In this document: positions 36,478-49,800 of the stretch, in pieces
Position numbering within the stretch: position 1 is the stretch's first letter
Layout of the letters: each line of letters starts with the position of its first letter
From: Phoronis australis
Lineage: Eukaryota > Phoronida > Phoronidae
Reading direction: 5' to 3'
NCBI GenBank assembly: GCA_002633005.1
Contig: NMRA01000072.1
Coordinates: 208,952 to 272,951 of the forward strand
DNA: 64,000 bases
The notes under the pieces: model-generated
The model's database searches: none
The model's input: only the letters and a program-made list of their open reading frames with translations
Told to the model about the DNA's origin: nothing
Translations under genes and position numbers: made by a program

Positions 36478-37861
36478 TTCAAACTGAGAGTCAATAGCAT
36501 GAACAAGCAAGACGTAACGCGCGGGCACTTTGTGCGACCAGTGCGAATTTTTCATCACTTTAAAAGCGTGAATCTGTAAGCTATACAATGGATTTTCAAA
36601 AAGGTGTAGTAAAAACACAACTCACGTATCAACTACGACGAGGACACAGTTATTAGAACGTTGTGCTCACTGAGCAATGACATCAACTATGCGAGTATCA
36701 ATTAACTGCTAACTAAACACAATGCATACCGGTTTTCCAATACCTGGTGAGATTCTCCTTTACTGCACAAATTCGATTATCATCTTTAATGACAACTGCG
36801 ACGGCACTAAGATATAAGGTTCTGCCACGCGCACAGGGATTCGAGTAAGCTAACGCAGGCTGGTGTTGTCTTACACAGTAAAAGATACGGACTATATGAA
36901 ATTATAATTCTAGACCAAAATAGCACAAATGTGAACCATTCATTTTATTATTATTATTGATACTTGCTATTTTCATACATTTTTCCTTTGTATGTCCCCT
37001 CTGTGAAAAGGGGACGGGGTGTTTCTTATAAAGATCAAAATCAGGCCAGTGTCCCATAGACGCAAAATGCAGGCCAGTAAAGCTAATGCGGTCAAGTGCT
37101 GCATTTGTAATGCATGTATCTGGTGAAGACTTCTTTGGTCTCCATTGAGTTTTTGCTAGTTTCTCGCATACATGGAATGCAGCTCAGGCTAGTGCCAACA
37201 TTTCTAAGACAAAATTCAATGGCATATAGCTCCCAGAAGTCCCAGCAATTGCTCTCAGGGTGACTTCACAGAAACATTGGAAATCAAGGACAACTTCAAG
37301 ACAAAAGTTCGGTAAGTGCTCTTTTCAGTAATGCAACAAAACTAGAGAAAATGGGAAATCTTCCACCAACATAGATTATGACCTTAAAGCACATATAATA
37401 CACATTTTCTGGAAGCTAACACCCTGGATTTTCCATGGTGACAACTGAACCCTAAAGGTTTTAGGGGCGAATTTTCGTGTGGTCGTGATTATAGAAATTA
37501 CCAGTAAAATGTAAATATGACATGTTTAAGGATCATAATATCCTAATGTTTAAAGCAAAGTGATCATAAAAATATGTTTAAACCAAACTTTTAAACTTTT
37601 ATAAGTAAAGATCGTATAATTAAGTTGTGTTCTTTGGATAACATTAATCAAGCAAAGAGTAAGTAATTGTTACGTTTCCAAGAACATCTCCTGATTGATA
37701 AAAACAATTCCAAAAGTCAACAATTCAACTGAATCAAATAACACAAGATTAAAACTAAATATCATGTATTGTTGATCAAGACCAGCTCACAATAATGCCA
37801 CCAGAGGGCATAAATTTCAATCCTGATTTCCTGTAACTACATGATTGAGAATTGTCATAAA

Positions 37862-40800
37862 CTAACTTGACATCTTGTCCTGTGAGAAGATGACCCACAG
37901 CAGCAAACCCCCAGATATGGCCAAACCGCTCCTGAAATAATAAGACAGCCGTGAAACAGCTCATCATGACATTATTTGACTAAACAATCACAAAAACACT
38001 CCAAGAAATAGCTTTCCTATACCTCATTCTCTACCTCACATCCATTCACTACTTAGACCGAGGTCTGGGAGACACTTTTTTCTGCTATTGTTTATTAGAA
38101 TTGAGCCCAGATCTCCTGAGCTCAAAACGACGTCTCCTCCAATGGTATAATGGCAGAGAAGAACTGTGTACTATGCCAATATCTTTGACGCTTTCCTAAC
38201 ATCGGACTCGTAGATTTTCAGTTAAAGGTTCTACTCAAAGAGTTAAATGCTCATATCAGAATAACTATGGAGGTGAAAATGAACAAAAACTGAATTTCTA
38301 CAACTACAAAATTTAAAGCAAAAAATTGCGTGAACAAAAGCACGGTAAGTCAGATTAGAAATTGTGTGTTTTAGAACACTAGCTAGATTAGCATACTACA
38401 GTGCCACCTATCTGTTCAAATGTGCATAACTTGATCATGAGACGCAGAATTGGTGGCACTCTGGCTGGCGTAATGTTACAAGAGAAAGTAATGAGTAGTT
38501 CAAATCAAAAAGAGAGCACAGTCTTAGCATTGAACTGTGGTCATGTTTTGGTTTGTACTGACTATTTGTATGTAGAATGTTTCACAACTCTATTGCATGC
38601 TGCACTGTGCCAATCATGCAGTACATTACAGTGTCTTATCCAATGCAGTATTGAACTGAGCTGCAATAAACTGAACTATATAGCAAAGCTTTGTACAGTT
38701 TACCGTGCTATTTTGCACCTGTCTTAAAGTTTTACATAAACATTGTTTGTAAAAAAATCTATATTTTCTAAAGACCAGCTGCTGTTAGCCTTATGTCATT
38801 TTATTTCTGCCAGAAGATGAGACATGATCGGTCTAGAGACATAGCCTCTTGGTAATCTGTGGTATAGTTGTTCGCATTAAAGCATCAAGAAATATACTGA
38901 GAGTTCAAACCAGTAAACACGACAGCTGCAACCAACAACACTGATGTGTATTCAATAAATTCTGCCTCTAACATTCAGTAAAAATAATTCCTCAAAGAGT
39001 CACGAACACAGTACACCAACTGTGACGTCACTCACCACAACAATCCCCTTATGACAGGCGAATGCTTCAGTAGACTGTACTTGGATACAGATAGGTACTT
39101 GTGGTTCTTGAAAGCCTTGAGGATGTCTTTGGCACACCTGTTGTTGCCAACGGCAACCAACCCCTGACGAGAACTCTGCAGCCGTATGTCAACAGACCCA
39201 TAAGCTGAGAACTGGGAGGCCACCTGGAAATAGTGAACAGTTCTCAACAAGCTTGCTGGACTTGGGGGCTTCTGCTCAGAAAAGTTGGGCTATCACACTC
39301 AAATTTGAAGCATCATATCAAACGTTAGATCGTCAAACTATCCAAAATAATGCACCCATGCGCCATGGCTGGAAATGAACACTTATCTTTTGACACACTT
39401 CCTAAGGAACTCAGTGTTGTTACATTCTTATACAATTATTCCCAAAAACTCATAAATTTGCACAAGCTAAGTCCAAATAATAAATACAAACACCCTGTAT
39501 TTTACTCTATGGTAGGTTAGTTTTCAACAACTTGGCTAAAATTAACCATCTAGTGCTAAATTTGGCTGTCACATTTTTGTTGATAAGCTGCACCACACAA
39601 TCAAACACTCACGCATCATTTCAAAGTCTTTAACACACAACTCCTTTATAAACTCAGTAAAATGAATAAGAACACTGACATTTTCCAACTGAATACTAAG
39701 CCAACACTTCTGTGAAACAATATCTCCTACATCTCTTTATAACTTTTTTTCTGTAGTGACAAATACACACTGAGTAAGTGTTAGAAGTATCATCATAATC
39801 CAGGGTGTTTTTCTTTACCTCCATGGAGTTAAGTTTCCATGACGACAGTTTACTGCTGACTACTAACCACTGTGGTCGACGAGATACAGGGTCAGACCCT
39901 TGGAAAGACTGAAACAATAGGAGATACTGAAGTACATCAAGAGACCAACACATATAAAAGTATTCAGCCAAAATAACACGGAATTCCCTGTCACGATGGC
40001 TGGGCAGAGACCCAATTCAGAGTACACTGTCTCATGATCAAGAATAAGGGCAATAACAGATAAGTTAGTACGGATTCTGTAATTAGAATTTTGTCACCCT
40101 AATAGTTATTACCGGAAATTTTTATTACTAGAAATAGCTGTCATGACGGGAACACGATATTTTGGCTGCTTTTGTCTCTTACTGTAGAAACCTACGCTGA
40201 AATCTCAGCAATTTCAGACTTTCATAAGTTCTCAAAACATTGTTTGATTGAAGTTATTGTAATAAAGCTTATCTTGTACAGAAAAAAATGGGAACATTTT
40301 CAATTGTCCACCATATTGTAACCTAAACTGTCGTGATATTCCCACACAGATGTAGCAGTGAGGGACTTAACCCACGATTACATGATGCAACATTTTAGAT
40401 GAGGGTGTATGAGTGAAGACTTGAGACACCTACTCTAACCTGGTTTTATTCCCATATCAAAAATGGTAGGATTTATCCCTTAAAATTCCATCCTTTCTCA
40501 TCGGCACTATTCTGACACAACAATAGCGTAAATTTTTTCTGGAATTCAGACCCTAATATCCTAGTTACGGTAGGTTCTTCAGTGAAAGAGTATGCAGAGG
40601 TTATTCCTGAAAAAAGGAACCCTAGCGCTGTTTTGTTACTAAAAATGAGTCACTTGTCAATGTCTCCAGAAAATCTGAGTTAGCAAGTACCACCCAAAGG
40701 AGCTCAGATAATGGCAAGATTCTGAGTTAGCGGCATGGAAACATGCATCTATTCCGCGGTCATTAGGTATTAAGTACATTTATCGTTGTTCTGCACAAAT

Positions 40801-43800
40801 TTTTGCCTGATTAAAAAAATCAATAGGTTTCCGCATAAATTCAAATAAAAATTTATAATATATAAAATTATGAAACGTTATTGTTTCTCAATAAGAGTAC
40901 ATACATATACATACAATACATAAACACAGTACGTTATCAGTCAGAGAACCTACCATATAATCAATAGATGCCCTGATGAGATTTACGTTGTTCTTGTATG
41001 GTGCTAACAGACGGAGGTAGTCGTGAAACTCCGGCGGTCGAACCTTGGAGGACCTTTGAAAAGCAGTTGGGTATTACTAAGTTTTTAACTAATAGTGAAA
41101 CATATTCAATGCATTCAATGTTGAAAATACATGTGTGAAGAAGCATTGACATTGCCGTCCTGTCTACTCTTGAGTCAACCTGGGTAAATTAAGAAAATGT
41201 GGAGAGTGCAATTATGAATATTGACAACTACATTGACTAGAAACACATAGGAGTTCATATGTATGAAGGATTGTAGTTGCTTTCAGATAATACGTTCACT
41301 TCGATTTTCTCACATATATAATTCCATGAGGGTCGAGTGCTGTGTAATTGTATTCTACTTTTTTTAACATGATAACTGCTGACGTTTTGTATGAATAGAA
41401 TGTAAAACTGTTTGCAATGTATGTATGGGAAGCTGCTACAGCTGCTACTGATTCACACTGGTAACATAAAATTAATTCGTTTATCAATAAATTTGTATTG
41501 CAGTTGAATGTTGTTAAGTATATACAAATAAATAAGCTTAAGTCTGCAAGCTAAACCAAAGCACAAGTGGTATGAACTAAGAGATAATTATATTAGATGA
41601 GTTCGAAGAGAACTTTTCTATGAATACTGCACTTGATGGCACTTTTCACCCACTTCATACAGACGCCACCCATTTCGTAATTATGCCACCCATTTCGTAC
41701 TTACGCCACCCATTTCGTACTTACTGAACACCATAGAGCAAAGCGAGATGTGCCAGTCTGATGAACACAGTACCAGCCATGAACGCATCATACCCCGCCT
41801 CGTGAGGATGATGAATGTCATCTAAGATGGACAATAGCATGATGTTACGTGAGTTGAGGGCGAGACGAAACTACTATCATCCCCCTAAGGGACAACTAAG
41901 CTGTGAATAGCCTAGTGTTAAACCTGTCTTTTCTCAGAACTGGCAGTGTCAATTGGACCTTAGTGTTTTGTGATGGAGGAGGCAGTGTGGCCTAGTGGGT
42001 TGAGTGTCTGTCTTCTGTTCAAAAGGTTGTAGTTTCGAATACCATTGGACCCCACGGCTAGACCATTGCGTCAGGTACCTTGCTCCTCAGTTCGGTCTTA
42101 ATTTGTGTCTATGTCTATATCAAAAGTGTTATTTGTGCACGTTTATGATAAATTAAGAATCAATTCAGGTGTTTGATGCAATGGGCCCAGCTGCGTGGTT
42201 TGTGCATGTCAGACCACTTGCACTATTTTTTAGGGCATTAGAGATACTCCTTATGTTATTTTCACCACTTTAGACCACACAGAGTTACATATATCGAGAG
42301 CCATATGCACTAAAATAGATAGGAAAATTTTGTAAATGACAGCTCTGCATGGAATGACATTTTGTACTGGGTAATTCGTAAAGTGAAGCACAAGCCATTC
42401 AACTGCCGTCGGCCATTTTGTTGATGCACCATGACAAATTCAAAATTATTTTGAAAATTTCATATTTAATTCTGATTTATTCTTTACGTGTTGAAAGAGC
42501 ATCATTTGGGGATAAGTTTAAATTAGATTGGTTTGCAATTAAATTCTTTTCACGATGTTTTTAACAGGAAATAAGTGGAAAGAGTACTTTAACGGAAAGT
42601 ATTAGGCCTTGTATGACCTGGCTCATTTTATTACATAAAGCTACCAATGCTATCCAAATGGTCAGAAAATGGGGGTTAGCAATGATTCTGTTATGTTTGA
42701 TTACCTGCATTCAGCACTGGTGATAAAACCGTCTTTTGGTACACATTTCAGAGGAGTTCACGCAATCACATTATGAATGAAGAGGAGTCCAATAACTGCT
42801 TCTGAGGCAAGATTTGACACCGTAACTTGTTTTATTTCAGTCTGAAGTTCGTGCAGTTTCAAGACCTGACTACAATGGAAATGCTCACTCAAGTAACACT
42901 TATGCACAAACCCTAACCAACTTAACTCACCGTATCTGTTGAAGCCTTCTGCATGGCGGATGGTAGGTGAATACAACACAGTGAAGAGGCCCTTTTTACT
43001 GAAACATACGCAACATGGGAGTAATAGAATGGGAACATCAACATTACAAGGATGTCTATCCGTTCACATGTAGCAAAACACGAAAGACACCCTTCCAGAT
43101 GCAATAACCATTAGGACAATTATGTAGTCAACTTCACTGTATATGCTGAAACTCTGAGAAATAGGCACACTCGCGAAAACATGACACTTAATTAGTAAGA
43201 GATCATGTCACTCAAGCAGTCTTTGTCTCGTGTACATTTTGCTTCATAGAAAGGATGCCAGTAATTCAGTCATCCTGGAATCAAATAATTGTTACACACC
43301 ACTGTATTATGTTTCACTGACAATACTCGTTGATCTTACCTGGACAATTGTTCATAAAGACCTGACAGACTGGTTGAGTGCACAAGCCCAGTCTCAGCAA
43401 GAGGCTGAAACAGCAAATATTTAGAAACATGAGGTAAATGTCTGGGAGCCACTACGTAATATATAGGGGCGCAGTGTATATTTGAAATTACCAATCACCA
43501 CTGTTCTGCTTCAGAACAGAAGTTTACAGCTCACCAGGTGCAATTTCCATCTGGTTGATTGATCTTCAATTTTTAGATTCAAAAAAACAAATTATTTTTA
43601 AAACTTTTCCTTTTCATGTGACATACAACATTTTCATTGAAATAAATGATTCAACTATTGATGCTAGTAAATGCCAGCACGCCATCATTAAGGATTCTTC
43701 AAATGACTATTGAACTCACATTTATGCATCAATAATAAACTTTTCAATTTTAATTCAGTTTCTTTTAAAAGATAACTGAGCTTAACGCCATTTTCCCAGT

Positions 43801-46800
43801 CAACAGCACAAAAAGTTTTATGCAAAAAACACAAGAAACAAGAACTGAGGGTGACAACTGGGATTGAAACTCACTAGGTACTGACAAAGATGACAAAATG
43901 ATCAACTGACAGTCAAGTCTGGGTATAAAATAAACTAACCAATATTTCAGGATTAAATTAAGAGACGTCAGTTGGGTTAGTGCAAGTCCAATGACCATGT
44001 CAGCTGAGTTATTTTGATGTTGCTGCCAAATACCTACCTTTCTTACATTCGACACAATGTGTTTGGTGTCATATATACAAGGGAAAATAGAATGAATGTC
44101 AGCTTTGAACTGTTCGTACTTGGCTGAAAAAGAATTAAGTTACAATAAAGACACATACTGATATCTGACACCTGTATGTTCTTGTAAAATCCCACAAATT
44201 TGAGATAAAAATTACTGTCAACCTTGATCAGACTTTCTTTGTCATTTTTAGTGAATGCCCTCAATTCCACAAAAAGGTTTAAAGAGGCATTGGTATAAAG
44301 CTTGAAAATGGTAAAGCCTTTATCTGGAGTCACTTATCTTATATAGAAAAATGGAAAAATAAAAATTCACCATTAAGAAAACGATCACATAAAAAGGTCC
44401 TAAATGATTCTTCAAGATTTTTCCTCGAGCCCGATTTACCCAACTCACAGTAATCTTTAGCAAGCTAAGCAGTGGTTAGTGGGGCAGCAAAAAAATTCAA
44501 TCTTGTAAATAAATATCAAAATAAATTGATGCACTGTCGAGCGGAACCACAAACAGTATATTACTGTCCTACATTGTACTGTGCTGAACTGAATTGTACT
44601 GTGGTGAACTGGGATACACTCCATTATGCTGCATTGCACTTTACAGTACAGTACCATGCAGTACTGTTGCTTACCTACCAGGAAGGGGCTTGTGAAACTT
44701 GTCATAGATCAGCATCAGATCCATAAACATGTTGTGGCCAACTAAAGGCTGAAAGAAACAAGGAATATTGTTTTCGATGCCCACGTTAGTTTAACACATG
44801 TCCTCTGCTTTTTTTAGTTTTCCATTAAAAAGTAGGCATTGATGTGGATAAATACACAAATGCAGTCTTAAAACATTGTGTCAAGGACAATAATCAACAG
44901 GCAACAGGATGGAGAAATGACAGAAAAAGACAAATAAGTTGTCAGTATTAAGTCAATTTTTTGTAATATCTCTTAATAAAATCATCACTTTTTCGAACAG
45001 ATCGGGTAACAAACACTAACCTTGTTATGTTTTTTAAGTAATCTGATTACCCTTGTAAATCCAAGCATTGAATTCATTATTCTGAAAAAAGAGCAAAACG
45101 AATCCTTGGTTATACTTGTCATAAGCAAAAACCAATACAACAGAGAGAAGTCAGATAAAACTGTTAGCTCAAGGCATTTTTTGTTATTTATAGGTAAAGT
45201 TTTATTGTGTTGGAATCATAACTTTTATACCAGAAAATGTTGACAAAGTCATATTTGCCTTTAGCTTGAGCGTTACATCAGCCAGTCACCACTTACTTCA
45301 TTTCCTCCTCTTTCTTCACCTTATCACAGACTTCTTTCCGTCGGTCTCCGGCCCCCGTTTCACCTTGATCAGGAGGTGTCTTCTCCACTGTTACCTGTAA
45401 TTACAGTGGGGACCCTGTTACAGGAATAGATGTGTCACTACAGCCTTACTGAACACGAAGATATCATTAGACTCACAAGCACACAAGAATTTGAGACACA
45501 TTTGCTGAATACAAAAACCTGCATATTTTGACAGCCAAATTCATTTCACTGACCGTGTATTATCACGAATTAATTTTCGTAACTTGCACTGATCACTATG
45601 TTGTCATTGAAACGGATTTAAGTAATTGACCTATTGCCAGCTGTAGGACAATTTGATGACCAACTGGATTGAGCACAACCTTCAACAATTACTGCAATTT
45701 TTCTACCGTTTGTTAGAGATTTTGACCAAAAAGGCGGAGGTGTTGTTTGCCCAGTAGCAGGTCAATCATGAAAACCGTGACAAACAAAAACAATGTAAAA
45801 ATTCAATAACAGATCAAATCAGTGTGCTAAATGAACAAACATCAAAATATCATCATTTCTTAACACACCACGTGTGCATTTTATAACACTCGCCACTTCA
45901 GGGACACGTGAAGTGAGAAATCTTGGCTTACACAAACAAAATTAAGTCAGAGTAGTCTTACAGTTTATAGCGGATATAAACCTGCATTCCGTCAAAGAAA
46001 CTAGTTTTAGTCTTAGACCAATAAACACTATAAAATTGATCTCAGTTTGTTTCTTACTTAATAGATGAAAAGTGTTTTTTTTTTGTTTTGCACAGAAATG
46101 ACCGCTGGAGATTTAGTGCACCCTAGGCCCCTCCAGCTACGAACAAAAAACAAAACGCCTCCGGCATGCCATTTTTTGGTGCGCCACAAACAGTTTTTCC
46201 TTCCAAAATTATAGCTGTGCAACCCTTAAAAAGATCCTAGATCCACCAGTGCAACCTTACCTTGTCTGAGTCACTGGGGAAGATGGCTAGTCCTGGGTAC
46301 CTAACTTGAAGTTCACTCAGCAACACATACCTAGGGACGTCTGGAAGTAAGCCCAAGTCAGTCATTGTAACCAGCGTGGAATGGGTACCACTTTCTGTTT
46401 CTCACAGAACAAAGAGATGAATAGCTACTTGTGCCTGTTAATGTATCTAACATATGATGCGAATAAGGATGATGATTTGTTTATAAATAATAACAAGACA
46501 AAAAATGACAACAAAACCACTGCAAATACTTTAAGAAATACATAATGCAAAACATCTGCTGTCACTTTACAATCGTAAAATTAAAAATCACTCAAGATTC
46601 TGTGCTTTCCTCCATGATAACAAAAGGTGAATGTATAGTGTGTTGTGACATTCTTAAAAAAAATAAAAACAATATGACCTGTGTCCAATGGCACTGATCC
46701 TGTGACCTTTGGCAAAAATTCAATCAATATTTATGACTTGAAAGCAACAATGGAGATGTTGGTATTCTGGGTATTTACAAATTTGAGTTTACCCACAATT

Positions 46801-49800
46801 CAACACTTCCTCATAGCCATCCAATCACTATCAGTTGGACTGTCACCTAGCTAGTGTGTGCTGGTAATAAACTTACGAGATTTTTCGTTACACAAGCAAG
46901 ATTTATCCAAATGCACAACATACTAGCCTCAATGAAGGCACCCGGATGACATTCCAGCGCAGGCTATAGGGACAGCAAACACTCCCTACGCTGCATAAGA
47001 ATCTGGCCCTTAAAGTTTCCATGAACCCACCCTTAGTAGATCATTACGGCGTTTTCCCATTGCTCCCAACTTGTTCGATTCTATAGCCCAACAACAAGTT
47101 GGGAAGATGATCCCTGTAGCCAATATCTTACACAACTGATTAACTCCATTCTGGCATTAATGGTTGGAGGGCCAGCTCTCTTTTGTTCGATAATTGCTCT
47201 AATCCCCAATAAGATCGTATCTAGCCTGACTGGGCTGTGCTATTAAAAATAAAAGTTAAGTTAAAACATATTTGAACATAAACCAATAGCAATTCCTCGT
47301 CAAAGTGCTGATCATGTTTGGTTTTTGAATCGACGAAATCGCCTAACTACTTACTGAAGTTATGACAATCTATTCTTTAAGAACATACCAATTCGCTCTG
47401 GGTTTGACTGTGTTCACATGTGGTTTGTAAAAAGCCAGGTAGATAATTGGCCTGCCTATTGTCATACCAGACAAGAGACTGTGCTTGGCAGTTAACAAAG
47501 GAGCTAAATGTTATCACATGCTCATAACCCACTACGTCTGGTAATGTCACTGAACGAGAGAACGCCATCATGACAAATCACTTGCCATTTTAACTGGTCT
47601 ATGCTTCTGCCGTAGTCCATCACTCAGATTAGAAATGATTTCTGGGCTTGAAGCAACTAACGATACCTTAGTTGGAGGTCATGCTTGCAGCATAAAATGA
47701 CACGACTACACAAGCTGACATCACTTCTCAAATGTATTGGTCTATTTACACCAATCATTAGCCTAATTATTTAGATTGGCACAATGTTTCAGTCAGTCAC
47801 TTCTCCGGCCATCTTCAGGTGTTACAGCATTCTTAGAAGAACGAACACAGGTGAAAAGTACACTCATACTGTTGCCATATCATCACCTCAAAGTGGTTTT
47901 AGGAAGACAAGCTAACTTATTGATCTTGGTCTTGAGCAAGAATGAGCTGGCAAGTCTTCGTGACCCCAGAAAACATTTCTAATCTGGATAGGAAACAGTC
48001 TGAGATCAATTTTATGATTGGAAATGGCCTACAACAAAAGTAAGTTTCTTGACAGCACTTAACACCACTGCACATCCAACAAACACATACCATCAGAACA
48101 CTGTAGTGTGCACATCCAACAAACACTTACCATCAGAACACTGTAGTGTGCACATCCAACAAACACTTACCATCAGAACACTGTAGTGTGCACATCCAAC
48201 AAACACTTACCATCAGAACACTGTAGTGTGCACATCCAACAAACACTTACCATCAGAACACTGTAGTGTTAACCTCTCTCCCACCGCAGATGTGGCGGAC
48301 CATTTGGCAACTTCCGAAAGCGACTCTTGAAGTAGATTTTCATCAATTCCCCTAGTAACAGTTTAACAGTCAGCCATTTAAGTCTGCCTTTATCTTACAC
48401 ACCAACATTTAGGCCCAGGCACCTGTTGGTACAGCTGAGCCTATGTTCAAAACATTTGAGTAAAACCAAGTGCAAGTTTGGGCATGCGAGTGAAAGATGA
48501 ATTCTTAGTAGTAAATATTAATATTTTCCATTTAAGATTAGGTAGTGAAATACTAAGCATAGAAACAATAACACTTTAAGATATGCATCGGGCCCATCAA
48601 GTAACTTGTGAGAGTGGGTTAATTTCAGTCACCAAGGCCGCGTTCCTGGAAATTTATTGTTATTTCATAATTTCAATTTAAACAAGGATTACAATACGAC
48701 GACGTTGCTTTGAAAGAGCAAATATGCCTGCAAAGAGGATTATGTTTCAACATTAGAACATGGCTTATAGCAGCTTTAAAATATCAAGCTTACCTGTCCA
48801 ACCCTGAAAATAATGAACCTTGCTCAAACTCCTGTTGTAGCTGTTTCTCTTGGACTTCATTCATATAAGGCACGCCTTCACTGACAAACTACAAGTATTG
48901 AACAGGCAACATTCAATTATTAATAAAATTAATGTGTGCTATCAGACTCCTGGATTCTAAAACAATGAAACAATGCCTGTGAAATTCACTCAGTTGCTTA
49001 CATAATGTGAATTTAGGTTCGTAGCTGAAAATCACTGAAATTCAAGTTAATTATAAACACGCCGTCTGCAAAAAAATATTTTGATTTAGACCAGGTACTA
49101 TTATCAAACTGCTTTCAACTTTTCCTCACTCAGATTAGAGGTAATTTCTGAGACTTGTAAAAGTGACATAATTCATTAATTCTTCAGATTAGGCTTGATG
49201 AGTTGCCTTGACCTGCCATGATTTTCCTAAAAATACCTGAGTTCTACTTTTAGGCAGTAAAGCCGTAAGCATTTACGTGACTTTTGGTTGGACAGCAAAC
49301 TTACTGTATTGAAATCAAACCCATGCTTGAATAAGAACTTCAAAGATGAAGCCTGAAAATAAAAATATCACATTAACAGTTACCTTAATTCACAAAAATA
49401 AATTCCTTATCAAAGCTGTGGATGAATGTACAGTTTTTGATAATAATCACAGCTCACCACCTCCACAGTCATTGTCATTAGTTTCAAATTTCCAAGTACT
49501 AAAGGTCCTGAACTTTGAAAAATTAATTAATTACATTAATTTTGTAAATGGATTGATGTTAATTGGGAACAATGTAAATTGAAGGCGGTTCTACTACAAA
49601 AATTGCTTTTAGCAGAATCAATGTTAATGTCACTGACTCCATTAGAATATGAATAATAGAAGGTTACCTGTCAAAGTCATGACACTTTTTTGAAATCACT
49701 AGCTTTCGGTCTCATCTCGAGACCTTCGTCAGGAGGAATGGCAGATAATTGGAGCCTCACCGTGTCTATTACGTCATCGTTGTCTTGTGTCATGAGAGGT

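Larger units (their letters stand above)
29136..37861. other. Gene-poor, repeat-rich interval
   Basis: No gene could be assembled between the 571-aa gene and the 3' end of PNLDC1. It contains one exon-like segment (29525-29719), a coding-like frame at 34354-34587, dispersed repeats, a MITE copy, short hairpins and an assembly gap. The remaining ORFs show no splice context or recognisable motif. Confidence 0.6.

Noticed and set aside
47377-47571. Extra PNLDC1 exon with a good acceptor at 47560 (peptide TLPDVVGYEH)
   Set aside because: No donor gives a phase that fits exon 9, and direct joining of exons 8 and 9 is in frame and aligns with the PARN family without a gap.
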